Shown: in pieces, positions 35,574 through 45,003 of the stretch
How positions within the stretch are numbered: position 1 is the stretch's first letter
Layout: every line of letters begins with the position of its first letter
NCBI RefSeq assembly: GCF_026810445.1
Contig: NZ_CP113949.1
Coordinates: 2,232,001-2,296,000, forward strand
Direction of reading: 5' to 3'
DNA length: 64,000 nucleotides
Source of the DNA: Pseudomonas sp. BSw22131
Lineage (GTDB): Bacteria; Pseudomonadota; Gammaproteobacteria; Pseudomonadales; Pseudomonadaceae
The notes under the pieces: model-generated
What the model saw: the letters and a program-made list of their open reading frames with translations, nothing else
Told to the model about the DNA's origin: nothing
Database searches by the model: none
Program-made: the position numbers and the translations under genes

Positions 35574-35590
35574 ACGCGAATTCATTCGCG
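35568..35590. repeat. REP-like half unit overlapping a stop codon
   Basis: CTGTAGACGCGAATTCATTC (35568-35587) is shared with 42937-42956 (CTGTAGACGCGAATTCATTC) and in inverse form with 25572-25590. It includes the TAG of the preceding gene. Confidence 0.65.
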
Positions 35591-35637
35591 TGGCGGCAGA
35601 CTTGATTTAACCGGCAGCACGCCTTGCCAACCGCAAC

Positions 35638-37083
35638 TTATGCGTGCTGCACGCCCGCGCGTTTGAGCAACTGTTTGCAGCGCTCTGACAGGTGAATGAC
35701 GCGCAGGTGTTTGCCGGCTTTCTCATAGCGTTCGCGCAGGGTATTGAGAGCCGCGACAGCGGAGTAGTCCACGAAACTCAGGTGACGGCAGTCCAGCGTC
35801 ACGTGGGCGGGGTCTTCAGCGGTGGTGAACTGGTTAAGAAACGAAGTGATGGAAGCAAAGAACAGCGTGCCATGAAGGCTGTACACCTTGCTGCCGTCGG
35901 CCTCGGTATGGGTATCGGCGTAGAGCTCGCGTGCCTGCTGCCAGGCGAAGTTGATGGCCGCGATCAGAATGCCGAACAGCACGGCGGTGGCCAGATCGGT
36001 GAGCACGGTCACCACCGTGACAGCGATGATCGCCAGCATGTCGTTGATCGGGACTTTGTGCAGCACCCGCAGCGACGCCCAGGCAAAGGTCTGCTGCGCG
36101 ACCACGAACATCACGCCCACCAGCGCCGCCAGTGGAATACGCTCGATGAGTGGCGACAGAAACAACACGAACATCAGAATCATTACCCCCGCCACCACAC
36201 CCGAAAGTCGACCGCGTCCGCCCGAGCTGAGGTTGATGACGGTCTGGCCGATCATCGCGCAACCGCCCATGCCGCCACAGGCGCCGGAGGCAATGTTGGC
36301 AATGCCCAAGGCCACGCACTCGCGGTCGGGATAGCCTCGGGTCTCGGTGATTTCATCGGTCAGGTTGAGCGTCAGCAGCGTTTCGAGCAAACCCACCAGC
36401 GCCATGAGAATGGCGTAAGGCGCGATGATGCGCAGCGTCTGCAGATTCCATGGCACATCGGGCATTGCCAGGGAGGGCAGGCCGCCGGCGATGTGCGCCA
36501 TGTCGCCCAGTGTGCGGGTCGGCAGGTTCAGGAAATACACCAGCACACCCACGCCAAGAATTGCGATCAACGCCGGTGGGATGGCGCGAGTCAGGCGCGG
36601 CAGGCCATAGACGATGGCCATCGTCAGCGCTACCAGGCCGATCATCAGATACAACGGCGTACCGGTCAGCCAGTGCTCACCCACTTTGAAATGTTCCAGT
36701 TGCGCCATCGCAATCACGATCGCCAGGCCGTTGACGAAGCCGAGCATCACCGGATAAGGCACCATCCGCACCAGCTTGCCCAGGCGCAGAAGGCCAAAGA
36801 TCACCATCAACAAGCCGCCCAGTAAAACGGTCGCCAACAGGTATTGCACGCCTTGCTGAATGACCAGCGCAATGATGACCACGGCCATCGACCCGGCGGC
36901 GCCAGACACCATGCCCGGCCGGCCGCCGAACAGCGCGGTCAGCGTGCAGATGATGAATGCGCCGTACAGACCCATCAACGGGTTGAGATGCGCGACCAGT
37001 GCAAACGCAATGCACTCGGGGACCAAGGCAAAGGACGTAGTCAATCCAGCCAGGACATCGGCGCGAATTCGGGTGGGTTTCAT
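35638..37083 (-). CDS. SulP family anion transporter with STAS domain
   Basis: A 481-residue protein. ATG 37083 with CAGGA upstream is preferred over 37110. Residues 1-375 contain about 12-14 hydrophobic segments of the SLC26/SulP type (ADVLAGLTTSFALVPE near the start, where SulP signatures lie; GMGGCAMIGQTVINL in the centre). Residues about 385-480 form a STAS domain (VTLDCRHLSFVDYSAVAAL). It imports an inorganic or dicarboxylic anion such as sulfate, bicarbonate or a C4 acid. The substrate is not certain. Confidence 0.93.
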   Translation of the reverse strand: MKPTRIRADVLAGLTTSFALVPECIAFALVAHLNPLMGLYGAFIICTLTALFGGRPGMVSGAAGSMAVVIIALVIQQGVQYLLATVLLGGLLMVIFGLLRLGKLVRMVPYPVMLGFVNGLAIVIAMAQLEHFKVGEHWLTGTPLYLMIGLVALTMAIVYGLPRLTRAIPPALIAILGVGVLVYFLNLPTRTLGDMAHIAGGLPSLAMPDVPWNLQTLRIIAPYAILMALVGLLETLLTLNLTDEITETRGYPDRECVALGIANIASGACGGMGGCAMIGQTVINLSSGGRGRLSGVVAGVMILMFVLFLSPLIERIPLAALVGVMFVVAQQTFAWASLRVLHKVPINDMLAIIAVTVVTVLTDLATAVLFGILIAAINFAWQQARELYADTHTEADGSKVYSLHGTLFFASITSFLNQFTTAEDPAHVTLDCRHLSFVDYSAVAALNTLRERYEKAGKHLRVIHLSERCKQLLKRAGVQHA

Positions 37084-37281
37084 GGTTTTCCTGAGGCCCG
37101 TGGGCGGCATGTTGAGCGGCGTGCCGAAGTGGGCTGCGCAAAAAAGGGGGAATGGTACGAAATCCTGATGCTGTCGGCCAGTTCGTAAATCCAGGTTTCA
37201 GGTCAATAGTGAATATGTAAACATATGTGCCACATGCTGGTCCCCACCCCGGAAATCGCCTGTCAAAGGACACAAACACGG

Positions 37282-38496
37282 ATGCTTGCCACCCTCAGAC
37301 ACTACCCGTTTTCAGTCAATCTTCTGCTGTCGTCCTCGTTATTTCTGACGCTGGGTCGGGCAATCACCCTGCCTTATCTGGTGATTTATCTGTCGTCCAG
37401 TTTCGCCCTGGGTATCAGCGAAATTGGTCTGGTGGTGGGCAGCGCTTTGTTTGTCGGCTCGTTGCTCAGCCTGTATGGCGGCTACCTGACCGACAAGACG
37501 TCCAGTTATCGACTGATTCTGTGCTTCACCGGCTTCTTCACGGTGGGGTTTATCGGCATGTGCGTTACGCGACACCTGTGGCTGTTCTTCGTGTTTCTGG
37601 TGTCATTCAATTTCGCCTATTCGGTCATCGACATCGTGGTCAAGGCCGCCTTCGGCAAGCTGCTGCCGGAGGCCGAGCGTGGCAAAGTGTTTTCGGTGCG
37701 CTACACGCTGATCAATATCGGTTACGCGGTAGGGCCGTTCATTGGTGCAGGGCTTGCCCACATGGACATGAAGCTGCCGTTTTTGATGTCGGCGACGCTT
37801 GGCATGGGGTTTTTTCTGGCTTACGCGGTGTGGGGCGATAAAACCCTCAGTTCTGCCGATCCTGCTGCCGCGCCGGTCTCGTTTGTGGCGGTCGGGCGTA
37901 TTCTGCTCAGGGACCGTCGGCTGGTCTGCTTTACCGTCGGCGGTGCGTTGAGCGCGGTGGTGTTCGGTCAGTTCACGGCTTATCTGTCGCAGTACCTGGT
38001 GACGACCAGCACGCCGGAATTCACCTATCAGGTCATCAGTTCCGTGGTGGCGGTCAATGCGACAGTGGTGATCTGCCTGCAATACGTGGTCGGCAAACGC
38101 ATCACCAACGAGCACCTGAATCGATGGCTGACAGCAGGGTTCAGTCTGTTTCTGCTCGGCGTTGTCGGTTTTGCGCTGTCCACCACCGTGCTGCACTGGG
38201 CGTTGGCCGTGGCGATATTCACGCTGGGGGAGATCATCGTGTTTCCGGCTGAATATATGTTCATCGACCGCATTGCCCCGGACCACCTTCGCGGGATGTA
38301 TTACGGCGCGCAAAACCTGTCCAACCTCGGCGGGGCGCTCGGGCCGGTGTTGTGCGGGTTTGCCCTGGCTTCGCAACCTGCGACTTTCATGTTCTCAATG
38401 TTGGCGGCGTTTATCGTCGCCGGCGGATGCTTCTATCTCATGGGGGCGTCCTATTCCAGACGCCAGGCGTCGAGCGGCGGAGCTCGTCGCCCATGA
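37282..38496 (+). CDS. MFS transporter
   Basis: A 404-residue major facilitator. ATG 37282 (MLATLRHYPF) with AAAGGA upstream fits the normal short cytoplasmic N-terminus better than 37225. Twelve helices are predicted. Helix 1 is followed by GRAITLPYLVIYLSS, and the helix 2-3 loop carries YGGYLTDKTSSYR. The pattern resembles drug/metabolite exporters of the MdtH/YceL type. The stop overlaps the ZapE gene start by four bases. Confidence 0.85.
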   Translation: MLATLRHYPFSVNLLLSSSLFLTLGRAITLPYLVIYLSSSFALGISEIGLVVGSALFVGSLLSLYGGYLTDKTSSYRLILCFTGFFTVGFIGMCVTRHLWLFFVFLVSFNFAYSVIDIVVKAAFGKLLPEAERGKVFSVRYTLINIGYAVGPFIGAGLAHMDMKLPFLMSATLGMGFFLAYAVWGDKTLSSADPAAAPVSFVAVGRILLRDRRLVCFTVGGALSAVVFGQFTAYLSQYLVTTSTPEFTYQVISSVVAVNATVVICLQYVVGKRITNEHLNRWLTAGFSLFLLGVVGFALSTTVLHWALAVAIFTLGEIIVFPAEYMFIDRIAPDHLRGMYYGAQNLSNLGGALGPVLCGFALASQPATFMFSMLAAFIVAGGCFYLMGASYSRRQASSGGARRP

Positions 38497-39617
38497 ATGC
38501 GCTAGCACCCCTCGACGCCTGGCAACAAGCGGTTGATCGAGACGGGTTCCAGCCTGACGAAGCCCAGCGCAATGCCGCGCTGAAATTACAGGCCTGCTAC
38601 CTGGCGTTGAGCGCCGGGAAAGCGCGCGTATCGCCCAAAGGGGTTTACCTCTGGGGTCCGGTGGGACGGGGCAAAACCTGGCTGATGGATCGCTTTTTCG
38701 AAAGCCTCGATATCCCTGCGCGGCGCCAGCATTTTCATCACTTCATGCGCTGGGTGCATCAGCGTCTGTTTCAACTCAACGGCACCGCACAGCCGTTGCA
38801 GACGCTGGCGCGCGAACTGGCGCGGGACGTGCGCGTGCTGTGTTTTGACGAGCTGTTCGTCAATGACATTGGCGATGCGGTCATTCTTGGTGGCTTGTTG
38901 CGCGCCATGTTCGAGGAAGGTGTGGTGCTGGTCTGCACCTCCAACCAGTTGCCTGAACAGCTGTACGCCAGTGGCCATAACCGCGAGCGTTTCGTGCCGG
39001 CGATTGCCGCCATCAATCACTACATGGACGTGGTGTCGGTAGACGGCGGCGAGGACCATCGTCTGCATCCCGGCCAGTTACATCAGCGTTATTGGGTTTC
39101 ACTGCCTTACGGCGCAAGCGCACTGCTTGCGGTGTTCGAGCACCTGAGTGGAGGACTCTCGGTCTCTACTCAGCCGGTGCCGTTGGGGCGTCGCCACCTG
39201 GCAGTAGTGCGAAGCAGTAAGACAGTGGTCTGGTGTCGCTACGCCGATCTGTGCGAACAGCCGTTGGCGGCGATGGATTTCATCGAGCTGTGTGATCGCA
39301 ATGACGCGGTGCTAGTGAGTGAGGTGCCAGCCTTGAGCGCACCGCAACGCGAGGGGCGGATTGCCCGCGGTACCGAAGATGGCGTCGAGCAGGTAGCGGC
39401 GGGGGATCGCGAGCTGCCGCAGCTATCGGCTTACGACGACGGTGTGCGGCGTTTCATTGCGTTGGTAGATGAGTGCTACGACCGCAAGGTGCCCCTGTAC
39501 ATCGAGGCGGCGTTGCCGATGAACGAGCTCTACACCGAAGGCTATCTGGCGTTCGCCTTTCGCCGCACCCTGAGCCGATTGCAGGAAATGCAGCTGGAGC
39601 GTTTCGGACACAGTTGA
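38493..39617 (+). CDS. zapE: cell division protein ZapE (AFG1-like ATPase)
   Basis: A 374-residue AAA+ type ATPase. ATG 38493 overlaps the MFS stop (ATGA). Walker A is GPVGRGKTWLMD (residues about 54-65), Walker B is VLCFDELFVND, sensor 1 is CTSNQLP and the Arg finger region is NRERFVPAI. ZapE destabilises FtsZ polymers near the septum under some conditions. Pseudomonads often hold more than one AFG1-like protein. The pairing with an MFS gene suggests this may be a second copy, so function at the septum is not certain. Confidence 0.85.
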   Translation: MNALAPLDAWQQAVDRDGFQPDEAQRNAALKLQACYLALSAGKARVSPKGVYLWGPVGRGKTWLMDRFFESLDIPARRQHFHHFMRWVHQRLFQLNGTAQPLQTLARELARDVRVLCFDELFVNDIGDAVILGGLLRAMFEEGVVLVCTSNQLPEQLYASGHNRERFVPAIAAINHYMDVVSVDGGEDHRLHPGQLHQRYWVSLPYGASALLAVFEHLSGGLSVSTQPVPLGRRHLAVVRSSKTVVWCRYADLCEQPLAAMDFIELCDRNDAVLVSEVPALSAPQREGRIARGTEDGVEQVAAGDRELPQLSAYDDGVRRFIALVDECYDRKVPLYIEAALPMNELYTEGYLAFAFRRTLSRLQEMQLERFGHS

Positions 39618-39651
39618 GCGCAGAACAGACGGGGAACGTATGCCGGCCGTC

Positions 39652-40533
39652 TTATATACCCCGACGTCGCTGCGCCATCACGTGCTTGGCCCCTTCGAAC
39701 ACCAGCACCATCACGGCCACCCAGATCGGCAGGTACGTCATCCATTCATCGCGCTGAATGGACTCTCCCAGCAGCATCGCCACGCCCACCAAAAGCACCG
39801 GCTCGACGTAGCTCAATAGCCCGAAAACGCTGAACGCCAGCAAGCGACTGGCGAGAATGTAGCTGACCAGCGCCGAGGCACTGATTGCGCCGAGGATCGG
39901 TATCAGCACGTACAGCCGCGGGGACTCTTCCAGTGCCGTGGGGTTGCCAGTCCATACAATCAGCAATGCCACCGGCCACACCAACAGCATGTCCCACCAG
40001 AGACCGCCCAGATTGTCGGTCTTGAGCTTGCGTCGCAGCACGAAGTACAACGGATAACCCAGCGCCACCAGCAGCGTTTCCCAGGAAAAACTGCCCAGCC
40101 GCAGCAGTTCATTGCCGACGCCGATCATCGCGCAACACGCCGCTATCTTTTGCAGACGCGACAGGTGCTCACCGAAGACCACACGCCCCGTCAGAATCAT
40201 CGTCAGCGGCAACAGAAAATAACCCAGCGACACCTCCAGGCTGCGGCCATGCAACGGCGCCCACATAAACAGCCACAGTTGTGCGCTCATCAGCGCCGCC
40301 GACACCGCCATCGCCCCCAGCATGGCGGGGTTTTGCCGCACACGGGCCGTGAGTGCGCGCACCAGTTTCCAGTCGCCGCTGTAGAGCAAAAACAGGGTGG
40401 CGCAGGGCAATGTCAGCAGCATTCGCCAGCCGAAGATTTCTTCGCCGGTGAGCGGTTTGAGCAGGGAGGTGTAGAAATACATGACCGCGAACAGGCAGGA
40501 GGCCATGACTGACAACGTAGCGCCTTTGTACAC
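39652..40533 (-). CDS. EamA/RarD-like drug-metabolite transporter
   Basis: A 293-residue protein with about ten helices. The GTG at 40533, with AAAGAGG upstream, gives a normal RarD-type length; the open frame extends to 40701 but the extra part is polar and unlike the family. Features are the early GWRMLLTLP segment and KTDNLGGLWWDMLLVWP, both RarD-like. It is a DMT-superfamily exporter of unknown substrate, convergent with zapE. Confidence 0.87.
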   Translation of the reverse strand: MYKGATLSVMASCLFAVMYFYTSLLKPLTGEEIFGWRMLLTLPCATLFLLYSGDWKLVRALTARVRQNPAMLGAMAVSAALMSAQLWLFMWAPLHGRSLEVSLGYFLLPLTMILTGRVVFGEHLSRLQKIAACCAMIGVGNELLRLGSFSWETLLVALGYPLYFVLRRKLKTDNLGGLWWDMLLVWPVALLIVWTGNPTALEESPRLYVLIPILGAISASALVSYILASRLLAFSVFGLLSYVEPVLLVGVAMLLGESIQRDEWMTYLPIWVAVMVLVFEGAKHVMAQRRRGI

Positions 40534-40777
40534 AGGTGCCTCTTTATGCGTGTTGTTTTGAGCGTTTCCGTTGTCAGATTCTGTCGATTTGATCGTGGGA
40601 AACGGCGCACAGTCTATCTGAACATGGCGTATTGCACGCTGGAACCGATGCATTGAATGGCCTGAGGCGTTCTTGAAACGCCACGATCCGACGTGAAGCA
40701 TTTGGTTAACCCTCGACCTTTGTTAGGCTTCCTGTTTTTCAGCGCATGACGGGCTGATCATCTGTCAGGGAGCTTCA

Positions 40778-41929
40778 ATGACGTCCATCAGCACCGCGCC
40801 GCCAATCACGCCTGGGCGTCTTGAGTACCTCTCGACCCGCATAGCGTTTTTCATCGCAGGTTTCAGTATTGCCGCATGGGCGCCGCTGGTGCCGTACGCC
40901 AAAGCCCGAATCGGTCTGGATGAAGGCACCCTGGGCCTGATGCTTTTGTGCCTGGGCGTCGGTTCTATCATCGCGATGCCGTTGGCCGGGGCGCTCGCAG
41001 CGCGTTTTGGTTGCAGGCGCGTGCTGACGGTGTCGACGTTGCTGGTCTGTCTGTGCCTGCCGCTGTTGGCCACACTCTCGAGTCTGCCGCTGATGGTCGC
41101 GACCCTGTTCGTGTTTGGAGCGAGCATGGGGGCGCTCGACTGTACGGTGAACATTCAAGCGATCATCGTCGAGCGCGCCAGTGGCAAAACCATGATGTCA
41201 GGGTTTCACGGGTTGTTCAGCGTCGGCGGTTTTGTCGGTGCGGCCAGCGTGGCTGGCATGCTCAGCCTCGGCGCCTCTCCATTGATCGCGATGCTGGTAG
41301 TGGTTGCATTCTGTCTGTTTGCGCTATTCAAAGCCGCTCCGCATTTGCTGACTTATGGCAGCGCAACCAGCGGTCCGGCGTTTGCGATGCCCCGCGGGAT
41401 CGTCCTGTTCATAGGGCTGTTGTGCTTTACGGTGTTCCTCACCGAAGGCGCGATGCTCGACTGGAGCGCGGTGTTCCTGAGCGCCCAGCGTGGGGTCGAG
41501 ACGTCTTACGCCGGTCTCGGCTACGCGGTGTTTGCCACTACCATGACCATCGGCCGCCTGTTTGGTGATCCCATCGTGCGGCGCCTCGGCGGGTCGCGAA
41601 TCATCCTGCTCGGCGGTTTGTGCGCCTCGGCAGGGCTGGCGCTCGCGACGCTTGTGCCCACGTGGCAGGCCGCGTTGCTGGGTTACGCGCTGGTGGGGGC
41701 AGGGTGTTCCAACATCGTACCGGTCTGCTACAGCGCAGTAGGGCGGCAGAAGACCATGCCGGAAAACGTTGCGGTCCCGGCGATCACGACCCTGGGCTAC
41801 GGCGGCATTCTGGTTGGGCCTGCCGGTATTGGCTTCATCGCCCACGTGAGCAGTTTGAACCTTGCCTTCATGATCATTGCCGTAATGCTATTGGGGGTGG
41901 CGCTCAGCGGGCGCTTCCTGAAGGGCTGA
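40778..41929 (+). CDS. MFS transporter (YbjJ-like)
   Basis: A 383-residue protein with about 12 helices. The N-terminal region IAFFIAGFSIAAWAPLVPYAKAR and GFHGLFSVGGFVGA are typical of YbjJ-like MFS proteins. AGGGAG precedes the ATG. The dehalogenase-like hydrolase starts 38 bp downstream with its own GGAG, so the pair is an operon. It is a candidate carrier for the hydrolase's substrate or product. Confidence 0.87.
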   Translation: MTSISTAPPITPGRLEYLSTRIAFFIAGFSIAAWAPLVPYAKARIGLDEGTLGLMLLCLGVGSIIAMPLAGALAARFGCRRVLTVSTLLVCLCLPLLATLSSLPLMVATLFVFGASMGALDCTVNIQAIIVERASGKTMMSGFHGLFSVGGFVGAASVAGMLSLGASPLIAMLVVVAFCLFALFKAAPHLLTYGSATSGPAFAMPRGIVLFIGLLCFTVFLTEGAMLDWSAVFLSAQRGVETSYAGLGYAVFATTMTIGRLFGDPIVRRLGGSRIILLGGLCASAGLALATLVPTWQAALLGYALVGAGCSNIVPVCYSAVGRQKTMPENVAVPAITTLGYGGILVGPAGIGFIAHVSSLNLAFMIIAVMLLGVALSGRFLKG

Positions 41930-41967
41930 TCGAGATCGTCAGCGGGACCATCAACAGGAGACGCATC

Positions 41968-42843
41968 ATGTTTGCGGGATTCGAGAAAACCCGGCGTCAC
42001 GTCAATGGGGTCGATATCACTTACCGCATCGGCGGTTCCGGCGCCGGTCTGCTGTTGCTGCACGGGCACCCGCAGACCCATGTGATCTGGCACAAAGTGG
42101 CCGAGACCCTGGCGCAGCATTTTACGGTGGTGGCGGCTGATTTACGGGGCTACGGCGACAGCAGCAAGCCGCCCGCGACGGACGATCACAGCAGCTACTC
42201 CAAGCGTGAAATGGCGCGCGATAACGTCGAGCTGATGAGTGCTCTGGGCTTCCCGACTTTTGCAGTACTGGCCCATGATCGTGGCGCGCGGGCAGCACAT
42301 CGGCTGGCGCTTGATCATCCGCAGGCGGTCACACGGTTGGCCTTGCTCGACATCGCCCCGACGCTGGCGATGTACACCCAGACCGACGAAGCTTTCGCTC
42401 GCGCTTACTGGCATTGGTTCTTTCTGATTCGCCCGTCGCCGCTACCGGAAACCCTGCTGGAGGCCGACCCCGAGCAGTATCTGCGCAGTGTGATGGGCTC
42501 TCGTAGCGCTGGCCTGGCCCCGTTTGCCGACGAGGCATTCACCGAATACCTGCGGTGCGCAAGCCTGCCGGGCGCGGCTCGTGGCGTGTGCGAGGATTAC
42601 CGCGCCAGCGCCAGCATCGACCTGACGCACGACCGCGCCGACATCGCAGCTGGCCATAAACTGGAGATGCCGCTGATGGTGCTCTGGGGGGCTGAAGGCG
42701 TCGTAGGCAAATGCTTCGATCCGCTGAAAGAATGGCGCGAGGTGGCCACCGATGTCCGTGGCAAGGCCCTGCAGTGCGGTCACTACATCGCCGAGGAGGC
42801 GCCGGATGCCTTGTTGGCTGAAGTGCTGCCATTTCTGATGTGA
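41968..42843 (+). CDS. alpha/beta hydrolase, haloacetate (fluoroacetate) dehalogenase type
   Basis: A 291-residue alpha/beta hydrolase starting at ATG 41968 with GGAG upstream. It keeps all residues defined in the fluoroacetate dehalogenase RPA1163: nucleophile Asp104 and Arg105/Arg108 in HDRGAR, Asp128, the halide pocket His149-Trp150 (WHWFF) and Tyr211, and the base His272 (CGHYIAEE). Spacing matches with a shift of 6-8 residues. It should cleave haloacetates to glycolate by an ester intermediate. It lies in an operon with an MFS transporter. Confidence 0.88.
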   Translation: MFAGFEKTRRHVNGVDITYRIGGSGAGLLLLHGHPQTHVIWHKVAETLAQHFTVVAADLRGYGDSSKPPATDDHSSYSKREMARDNVELMSALGFPTFAVLAHDRGARAAHRLALDHPQAVTRLALLDIAPTLAMYTQTDEAFARAYWHWFFLIRPSPLPETLLEADPEQYLRSVMGSRSAGLAPFADEAFTEYLRCASLPGAARGVCEDYRASASIDLTHDRADIAAGHKLEMPLMVLWGAEGVVGKCFDPLKEWREVATDVRGKALQCGHYIAEEAPDALLAEVLPFLM

Positions 42844-42936
42844 GGGACGTGGGATCTGGTTTTGTGTGAAACAACTTCTGCTACGGGTGATGTTCGACGT
42901 GTTGTCTGTTGCTGCGGGCGATGTTTTTCACCTGAT

Positions 42937-43014
42937 CTGTAGACGCGAATTCATTCACGTGGCGCCCATCATGATTCAACCCATGACGGCGGCTCGCCAA
43001 CACGCTGGCTACAG
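42937..43014. repeat. REP-like palindrome
   Basis: CTGTAGACGCGAATTC on the left and CACGCTGGCTACAG on the right form imperfect inverted ends. It is part of a 500-bp gene-free stretch (42844-43350) that is mostly repeat sequence. Confidence 0.65.
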
Positions 43015-43101
43015 AGAATGGGCATGGCACCGTTCTGTAGCGCCACGAATCCCTGCCTCTCCCTCTGCCTTTCCGTCGCCCTCTGCCTCTGCCCGCAGGG
43101 C

Positions 43102-43249
43102 GTAGGAGCGCACGAGCAACGCGAGGCCGCGATGGGCTGCGAAGCCGCCCTAAAACCAGTCAACCGGGATATGCCTGAAACACCGCGTACGCAGGGTTTA
43201 CTGCCGGTGCCGGCAGATCGCGGCCTCGCGCTGCTCGTACACTCCTACA
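43102..43249. repeat. 148-bp composite inverted-repeat element, copy 1
   Basis: About 32-bp ends (43102-43133 and 43217-43249) are inverted copies (GTAGGAG, ACGAGCA and GAGGCCGCGAT matched by ATCGCGGCCTC, TGCTCGT and CTCCTAC). They surround a core containing CCTGAAACACCGCGT and TTACTGCCGGTG. The same core and ends recur at 55714-55868, and the core with the right end at 62695-62777. Confidence 0.75.
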
Positions 43250-43350
43250 GTGATGGGGGTGATGGGGGTTGCTTTAATAAGTAGGCACCAAGACTGTTGC
43301 CTGCTGACCCAACAATGCCGCAGCCTGTAGACGCGCGACGAATCTCTGCC

Positions 43351-43839
43351 TCACCGCCGCGAAGTGCCCTCGTCCCATTTCATCCGGCGCCGCTCCAGGA
43401 TTCTTGCCCTGATTTTGTCGTAGGCCAGGTTGAAGATCATCGTGTACGGCAGAAACAGCAGCAGCAAACCGATGTCCAGCCAGAACGCTTTCATCAAACT
43501 GATCGACAGCCACCATGCGGCCAGCGGCACCACCGCGACGATCAGACCACCCTCGAATGCCAGCGCGTGCAGCGCTCGCGCACTCAGGGACATGGCGAAG
43601 CCCATTCGCCTGCGCAAGCGATCAAAACCTGCGTTGAACAGCATGTTCCAGAGCATCGCCACGGTGGAGATCATCACCGTCATGGCCCCCATTTTCCCAA
43701 GCGATTGGCCCAGCACCCACGCAAGCCCCGGGGCGAACAGCAGCACGCCGATCATTTCGAACAACAGGGCGTGCAGTGCGCGCTCTTTCAGGGACTTGGT
43801 GGGCACAGGCGCGGCCGGAGATTGTGTGGAGTCGTTCAT
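43351..43839 (-). CDS. PACE family efflux transporter
   Basis: A 162-residue protein; ATG 43839 is preferred to the far upstream in-frame start. It has four hydrophobic helices in two repeats of the bacterial transmembrane pair (BTP) domain: ERALHALLFEMIGVLLFAP in part, then ARALHALAFEGGLIVAVVP, with conserved WNMLFNAGFDR and FNLAYDKIR. This is the proteobacterial antimicrobial compound efflux (PACE) family, whose members export chlorhexidine, acriflavine or polyamines. It is divergent from a LysR gene, the usual PACE arrangement. Confidence 0.92.
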   Translation of the reverse strand: MNDSTQSPAAPVPTKSLKERALHALLFEMIGVLLFAPGLAWVLGQSLGKMGAMTVMISTVAMLWNMLFNAGFDRLRRRMGFAMSLSARALHALAFEGGLIVAVVPLAAWWLSISLMKAFWLDIGLLLLFLPYTMIFNLAYDKIRARILERRRMKWDEGTSRR

Positions 43840-43842
43840 TAC

Positions 43843-43902
43843 ATTTTCACTGTGTTGCGGGCAGGCGTGCATTGTCGGTGCGATCTGCACTAAAGTGAAA
43901 AT
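43843..43902. promoter_or_regulatory. candidate LysR operator in the PACE/LysR gap
   Basis: ATTTTCACT (43843-43851) and AGTGAAAAT (43894-43902) are a perfect 9-bp inverted pair separated by 42 bp, within the divergent promoter region. This is consistent with binding of a LysR tetramer at two separated half sites. Confidence 0.4.
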
Positions 43903-43947
43903 CATAGCCATCGGAAAAACCGATGGGAGGATACGGCAGGTCTGCTC

Positions 43948-44835
43948 ATGAGTTATTCCCCGGAGGCGCTCGAAGCCGTTGCACAAGTCATTGAGTTGGG
44001 GTCATTCAGCGCCGCGGCACGGCGCCTTGGCAAAAGTCAGTCCACGGTCAGCGAGGCGATTGCCCGCCTGGAAATCGATCTGGGCGTCGAGCTGTTTGAT
44101 CGATCGTCAAAGCAGCCCTCGCTTACTGACGCCGGCCGTTCACTGCAGGGTCGCGTCGATGAAGTGCTGGTCGCCTGCGACAAGTTGCGTCGTGCTGCCG
44201 GACGCCTGGCTGAAGGCATGGAGCCGCGACTGACGTTGGTGCTGTCCGATGCCAATCAATTTGCCGAGTTCGAAGTGCGCATGGCCGAGCTCGATCAGCG
44301 CTTTCCCGAACTGGAGCTTGAGTGTGTGTTTGCCGAGCACGGTGACGCGATCAACCTGATCCAGACGGGCAGGGCGTCGTTGGGGCTGCTCTCGGCACAG
44401 GCCAGTTACCCCCCAGAGGTGGGCCACGCGACGATTGAAGAACGCGCGGATTTCGGGCTGTTCGTCGCGCATAAACACCCGCTCGCCGCCGAAACCGTGG
44501 TGGATTACCGACAACTGTCGAAACACCGGGCGCTGCGCTTGAACACCCTTGTCGACGAGCATGTCCCGACCAATGACTTACCCGCAGGCGGGCTGCGCAG
44601 TTGGTCAGCGCCCAACTATCTGTTGTTGATGGACATGGCGGTGTTTGGGTTCGGTTGGTCGGCGCTGCCGCGCTGGCTGGTGTCGGGTTATGCGCAAGGG
44701 CGTCTCAAAGAGCTGCAAGTCCCCGGCTGGCCGCGCAGCTCAGCTGTCGACGTGATCTGGTCCCGGCAAAAAAGCCTCGGCCCGGCCGGTGCGTGGTTGC
44801 TCGGCACGTTGTTGCAAGGGCGCGGCGATCATTGA
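43948..44835 (+). CDS. LysR family transcriptional regulator
   Basis: A 295-residue protein. The N-terminal winged helix (residues 3-62: FSAAARRLGKSQSTVSEAIARLE in part, then GVELFDRS) is followed by the periplasmic-binding-protein-like effector domain. It is divergent from the PACE transporter across 108 bp and probably controls that gene in response to a substrate of the pump. Confidence 0.92.
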   Translation: MSYSPEALEAVAQVIELGSFSAAARRLGKSQSTVSEAIARLEIDLGVELFDRSSKQPSLTDAGRSLQGRVDEVLVACDKLRRAAGRLAEGMEPRLTLVLSDANQFAEFEVRMAELDQRFPELELECVFAEHGDAINLIQTGRASLGLLSAQASYPPEVGHATIEERADFGLFVAHKHPLAAETVVDYRQLSKHRALRLNTLVDEHVPTNDLPAGGLRSWSAPNYLLLMDMAVFGFGWSALPRWLVSGYAQGRLKELQVPGWPRSSAVDVIWSRQKSLGPAGAWLLGTLLQGRGDH

Positions 44836-45003
44836 GCCAGCAACCCTGCATGCGAAACGACGCCAGAGACGCCGACCAACGGCTCACCCCCTGAATAGAC
44901 CCTTCAAACCCGCGCGCCCGGCGGGTTGGCCCCGTTCGGCTTGCCTATCCGGCCATCGATTGAACAATCCCGCTCAACAAAAAGGTTGAATAGTCACACG
45001 TAA

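Noticed and set aside
35692..36825. 377-codon plus-strand frame opposite the SulP gene
   Set aside because: Antisense to a well-recognised transporter and of His/Gln/Arg-rich composition typical of GC-rich antisense frames.
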